NCBI RefSeq assembly: GCF_017979475.1
Contig: NZ_JAERIT010000001.1
Location: 1 to 64,000 of the forward strand
Direction: 5' to 3'
From: Helicobacter pullorum NCTC 12824
GTDB lineage: Bacteria; Campylobacterota; Campylobacteria; Campylobacterales; Helicobacteraceae
DNA: 64,000 nucleotides
The notes below the pieces were generated by a model. The model worked only from the letters and a program-made list of their open reading frames with translations, did not search any database and had not been told where the DNA came from. This document shows, in pieces, positions 61,269-64,000 of this stretch (the stretch's first letter is position 1; each line of letters starts with the position of its first letter). Position numbers and translations under genes: made by a program.

Positions 61269-62726
61269 TTAAATAATTGGAGCTTCTATATTCATATTAT
61301 CTTTGTCATTAGGGGGCGGTGTAAATTGCGTTTGCGTGTTTTGTGCTGCGGATTCATAGATAATTTCTAATGTGTTTCTAGAATCTGTGCTATCTACAAA
61401 ACGCGTGCAATGTTTATGGAAAGTAAGTTTTACCATTCCTGTTGGACCATTTCTTTGTTTGCCAATGATAATTTCTGCCTCTTCTTCATTTTTGGGAGTG
61501 AAGTTTGATTTGTATTCTTTGCCTTCTTTTTTTGCGGCTTCTTCTTTTTCTTTTTCATCTTTTTGTTTATAAACCGCATCGCGATAAACAAAAAGAATAA
61601 TATCCGCATCTTGTTCTATGGAGCCAGATTCTCGTAAATCTGAAAGCATAGGGCGTCTATCACTTCTTGATTCAAGACTTCGGTTGAGTTGTGATAAAGC
61701 AATGATAGGAATCTCAAGTTCTCTTGCAATCATTTTTAATCCGCGACTTATTTCACTTACTTCTTGATGTCTATCTTTTTTGCCATCAGCACTGCTCATA
61801 AGCTGCAAATAATCAATTACTGCAAGTCCGATTTCTGGGTGTTTGGATTTGATTTTACGCATTTTTGTGCGAAATTGATGAATGGTTAATAAACTATTAT
61901 CATCAATAAAAAGCGGTGCATTTGACATAACATCAGCAGCGTGAGTTAGTCTTTGCCATTCATCATCTTGCAAATTCCCTACTCTTAGGTGTTGCAAGGC
62001 GATAGAAGTTTTGGCAGAAAGCATTCTTAACATCAATTGTTCTGCTGGCATTTCAAGGCTAAAAAACGCCACTCCTCTTCCTGTGTCAAGTGCCTTTTGT
62101 GCCATATTTAAAACAAGTGTAGTTTTTCCCATTGCTGGACGAGCTGCTACGATGATTAAATCACCTTTGCCAAAACCGGTGGTTTTTTCATTGAGAGAAT
62201 GAAAGCCAGTATCCACGCCAATAAGGACGGAGTTTCCTTTTTGTTTCATTTCTTCAATATATTTTAAAGTAGAGATTGTAACTTCTTTGGAATCTTTAAA
62301 TTCTCTATTTTCATGCACATTTGTAATCTTATAAAGCTCGCTTTGGAGATAGTCTATTATATCTTTAACGGGGTGGTCTGCTTCATTGCTTGCTTCATTG
62401 ATTTTCATTGCCAAAGAATGCAATTTGCGTTTGGTAGAATCTTCTTTGATTTCATTGATATAAGAATTAAGGTCGCTAATGGGATTAGTTGCTAGAATAT
62501 TTAAAATTTCTTCTTGTGAGATAGGGCGAGATTTGGTGGATTTTTTGAGGATAAATTCTTCATCAATGGGCATATCTAGTTTTCGTAATTCAAGCATAGC
62601 AGCAAAAATATTTTGATTTGGAGTGTATAAAAAATCCTCTGGGCTAAGAATCTCTGCTACATTATCAAGTTGTTCGGGGTCAAAAAAAATAGAACTTAAA
62701 ACAGCTCTTTCAATTTGCACTTCCAT
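61269..62726 (-). CDS. dnaB: Replicative DNA helicase DnaB
   Basis: Hexameric helicase of the replication fork. N-terminal collar domain (VERAVLSSIFFDPEQLD-type start), then a RecA-like domain: Walker A ARPAMGKTTLVLNMA, Walker B GLAVIDYLQLMS, QLNRSLESRSDRRPMLSDLRESGSIEQDAD. 485 residues, no intein. AGGAG-like site before the ATG. Confidence 0.97.
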   Translation of the reverse strand: MEVQIERAVLSSIFFDPEQLDNVAEILSPEDFLYTPNQNIFAAMLELRKLDMPIDEEFILKKSTKSRPISQEEILNILATNPISDLNSYINEIKEDSTKRKLHSLAMKINEASNEADHPVKDIIDYLQSELYKITNVHENREFKDSKEVTISTLKYIEEMKQKGNSVLIGVDTGFHSLNEKTTGFGKGDLIIVAARPAMGKTTLVLNMAQKALDTGRGVAFFSLEMPAEQLMLRMLSAKTSIALQHLRVGNLQDDEWQRLTHAADVMSNAPLFIDDNSLLTIHQFRTKMRKIKSKHPEIGLAVIDYLQLMSSADGKKDRHQEVSEISRGLKMIARELEIPIIALSQLNRSLESRSDRRPMLSDLRESGSIEQDADIILFVYRDAVYKQKDEKEKEEAAKKEGKEYKSNFTPKNEEEAEIIIGKQRNGPTGMVKLTFHKHCTRFVDSTDSRNTLEIIYESAAQNTQTQFTPPPNDKDNMNIEAPII

Positions 62727-62729
62727 AGA

Positions 62730-63458
62730 TTAGTCTCCTTGTTTGATAGTAAAAAATAAATGTGTTAAAGCCGCAAGAGCAAAAAAGGGAATGAAAAAAT
62801 TTAGAAAAGGAATGAGGCTTAATCCATAAAGTGGCAAAATTAAGCTTCTTATAGAAGTTTTGTAGGTTTTTTTTATGGTTTTAAATTCTGTTTTTTTGAA
62901 AATATTTTCTCCGACATCTTGAGAGAGTGTTTTTGAAAATAGCCAATAGTTTGGAAGTAAGACAAAAAGCGTCCCCACAAAAGGAATAAAATAAAAAGGA
63001 ATTAAAATAAGCAAGAAAAATCCATATACCAAATAAATCCATACAAGCGACAAGATTGAAGAAAATAAGCTAGTATCAGGTGCAATTTGGATATTTTGGT
63101 AATGCCGCTTATGGATGAAATTCACCACTAATGGAGTCAAAAATGAACAAATGATAAGATTGCTAAGAAGACTTAATACCAAAAAACTAACAAAAAGCAC
63201 GATAAAAAGAGTGGCTTTGATGATAAAATCTAATATGCTTTGAATCCAAGATAACCAAGAAGTTTCAATGGCTAAATCTGGGCGGATAAAATCATATAAT
63301 TCTAAGAATAAATTATCACCAAAAAAATAAAAGATAATTGCCCAAAAAAGCAAAGAAATCACCAAAGGCAAAATAGCAAGTTTTAGCATAAAAGGCGTGA
63401 AAAAATCATTTTTTGCATTTTGCAAATGTTGTTTGGTTTGGATAATTATATTTCCCAT
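62730..63458 (-). CDS. EI24/CysZ-family membrane protein
   Basis: About 242 residues with four to five long hydrophobic segments in EI24-type arrangement (FFTPFMLKLAILPLVISLLFW, LLLILIPFYFIPFVGTLFVLLPNYWLF). GAGG lies six bases before the ATG at 63458, so I use that start rather than the longer frame from a TTG. CysZ proteins of this family carry sulfate, but more distant members are uncharacterised. Three bases separate it from dnaB. Confidence 0.75.
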   Translation of the reverse strand: MGNIIIQTKQHLQNAKNDFFTPFMLKLAILPLVISLLFWAIIFYFFGDNLFLELYDFIRPDLAIETSWLSWIQSILDFIIKATLFIVLFVSFLVLSLLSNLIICSFLTPLVVNFIHKRHYQNIQIAPDTSLFSSILSLVWIYLVYGFFLLILIPFYFIPFVGTLFVLLPNYWLFSKTLSQDVGENIFKKTEFKTIKKTYKTSIRSLILPLYGLSLIPFLNFFIPFFALAALTHLFFTIKQGD

Positions 63459-63498
63459 TTTTTGCCTCAAATTTATAGTTGATATTGTTTGATAGATT

Positions 63499-64000
63499 CT
63501 ACCTTTTTTGTGCTAAAAGATAAATAGGCTCATAAGTTAGTTGATTGTTGAAATATTCTTGATAGGCTAAAAGTCGCTTTTTTGTAAGAATAAAAGAATC
63601 TCCATAAACATTTACACCCGTGTTTTTTAGATGTCTAAATACTTCAATTGGTGTGTGAAAATGCAGAGTTTCTAAAGTGCTAAAGCATTCTAAAATATCC
63701 CAATCTTTTTTCAAAATATCATAATATTGATGGATATCCAAATATTCTAAGCCAACGCCTAGAAACTTTTTGATTTCAAAGAGATTCTTTGTGCCAAAAA
63801 TACCTAAGAGTAAATACGCATTTTTGCAAGCAAGTGAAGAGAGTTTGGGAAGAAGAATGTTTTGATTGCACCATTGCAATGCAGCATTAGAGGCGATAAA
63901 ATCAAATGGTAAATTTTGATAAAAATTTTTTATCATTTTTATATTTTCCATATCAAATTGCAAAAATTGAATTTTTTCTCCCACAAATTCTTTGGAAAAA
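63499..64000 (-). CDS. bioC: BioC-like malonyl-ACP methyltransferase, 5' part outside window
   Basis: C-terminal about 166 residues of a class I SAM methyltransferase. The frame stays open to the window edge (FSKEFVGEKIQFLQFDMENI), so the SAM-binding N-terminus lies beyond 64000. FDFIASNAALQWC is the BioC signature; the end YEPIYLLAQKR also fits. BioC methylates malonyl-ACP to begin pimelate synthesis for biotin, matching bioA at 33 kb. Confidence 0.82.
   Translation of the reverse strand, partial: FSKEFVGEKIQFLQFDMENIKMIKNFYQNLPFDFIASNAALQWCNQNILLPKLSSLACKNAYLLLGIFGTKNLFEIKKFLGVGLEYLDIHQYYDILKKDWDILECFSTLETLHFHTPIEVFRHLKNTGVNVYGDSFILTKKRLLAYQEYFNNQLTYEPIYLLAQKR

Noticed and set aside
61269-62726. 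Intein in dnaB
   Set aside because: The RecA-like domain is continuous from Walker A through the C-terminal motifs; the length of 485 is normal.

Overview
The window is about 64 kb of an AT-rich chromosome from a Campylobacterota bacterium, most likely an enterohepatic Helicobacter. The evidence is gene content and order: purA followed by two flagellar-accessory genes as in Helicobacter pylori, a bifunctional hldE with hldD and gmhA, a HugZ-type haem oxygenase, a monomeric isocitrate dehydrogenase, ThyX instead of ThyA, QueF/QueH/YhhQ queuosine genes, and long G:C tracts of the kind these species use for phase variation. The species is inferred, not shown.

Layout. 1-6.7 kb: gmhB, a queuosine-precursor transporter, the rpsF-ssb-rpsR operon, holA, rnr and an HDOD gene, all on the minus strand. 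6.8-9.9 kb: hldD-hldE-gmhA, which with gmhB completes the ADP-heptose route to LPS/LOS core. 10.4-13.5 kb: haem/iron acquisition (HugZ and a TonB-dependent receptor, each behind a Fur-box-like sequence). 13.9-19.5 kb: moeB/thiF-like gene, an outer-membrane protein, an ArsR/SmtB regulator with a P1B metal ATPase, and a paired SMR exporter. 19.6-25.5 kb: accessory island with a phase-variable FkbM methyltransferase, then an unusual export locus. 25.6-41.3 kb: mostly housekeeping (flagellar accessory genes, purA, hisZ, hom, queF, gltS, bioA, dsbA-like, thyX, ruvC, argG, rlmN, queH). 41.5-51.4 kb: a two-partner secretion region (tpsB and a very large tpsA) with a cytochrome c and an orphan beta-helix surface protein between them. 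51.6-64 kb: plsY-gyrB-dnaN-dnaA with DnaA-box clusters on both sides of dnaA (probable bipartite oriC), icd, a third copy of an island gene with a truncated peptidase, dnaB, an EI24 gene and partial bioC.

The most interesting system is at 20.5-25.5 kb. Two small exported proteins carry a Sec signal peptide followed directly by a textbook bacteriocin-type double-glycine leader. They lie next to a stand-alone, Sec-targeted C39 cysteine peptidase, an outer-membrane beta-barrel protein and two members of an unrecognised coiled-coil family. This suggests that double-glycine processing takes place in the periplasm rather than on an ABC transporter. The pair of parts resembles FapD/FapF of the Pseudomonas functional-amyloid pathway, but the substrates look different. 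A duplicated, decaying piece of the locus lies at 59.7-61.0 kb.

The second theme is surface variation. The giant TpsA is switched off by a 13-base G:C tract near its start, the FkbM methyltransferase is off through a 12-base tract, and a third 14-base G tract is intergenic at the left edge.
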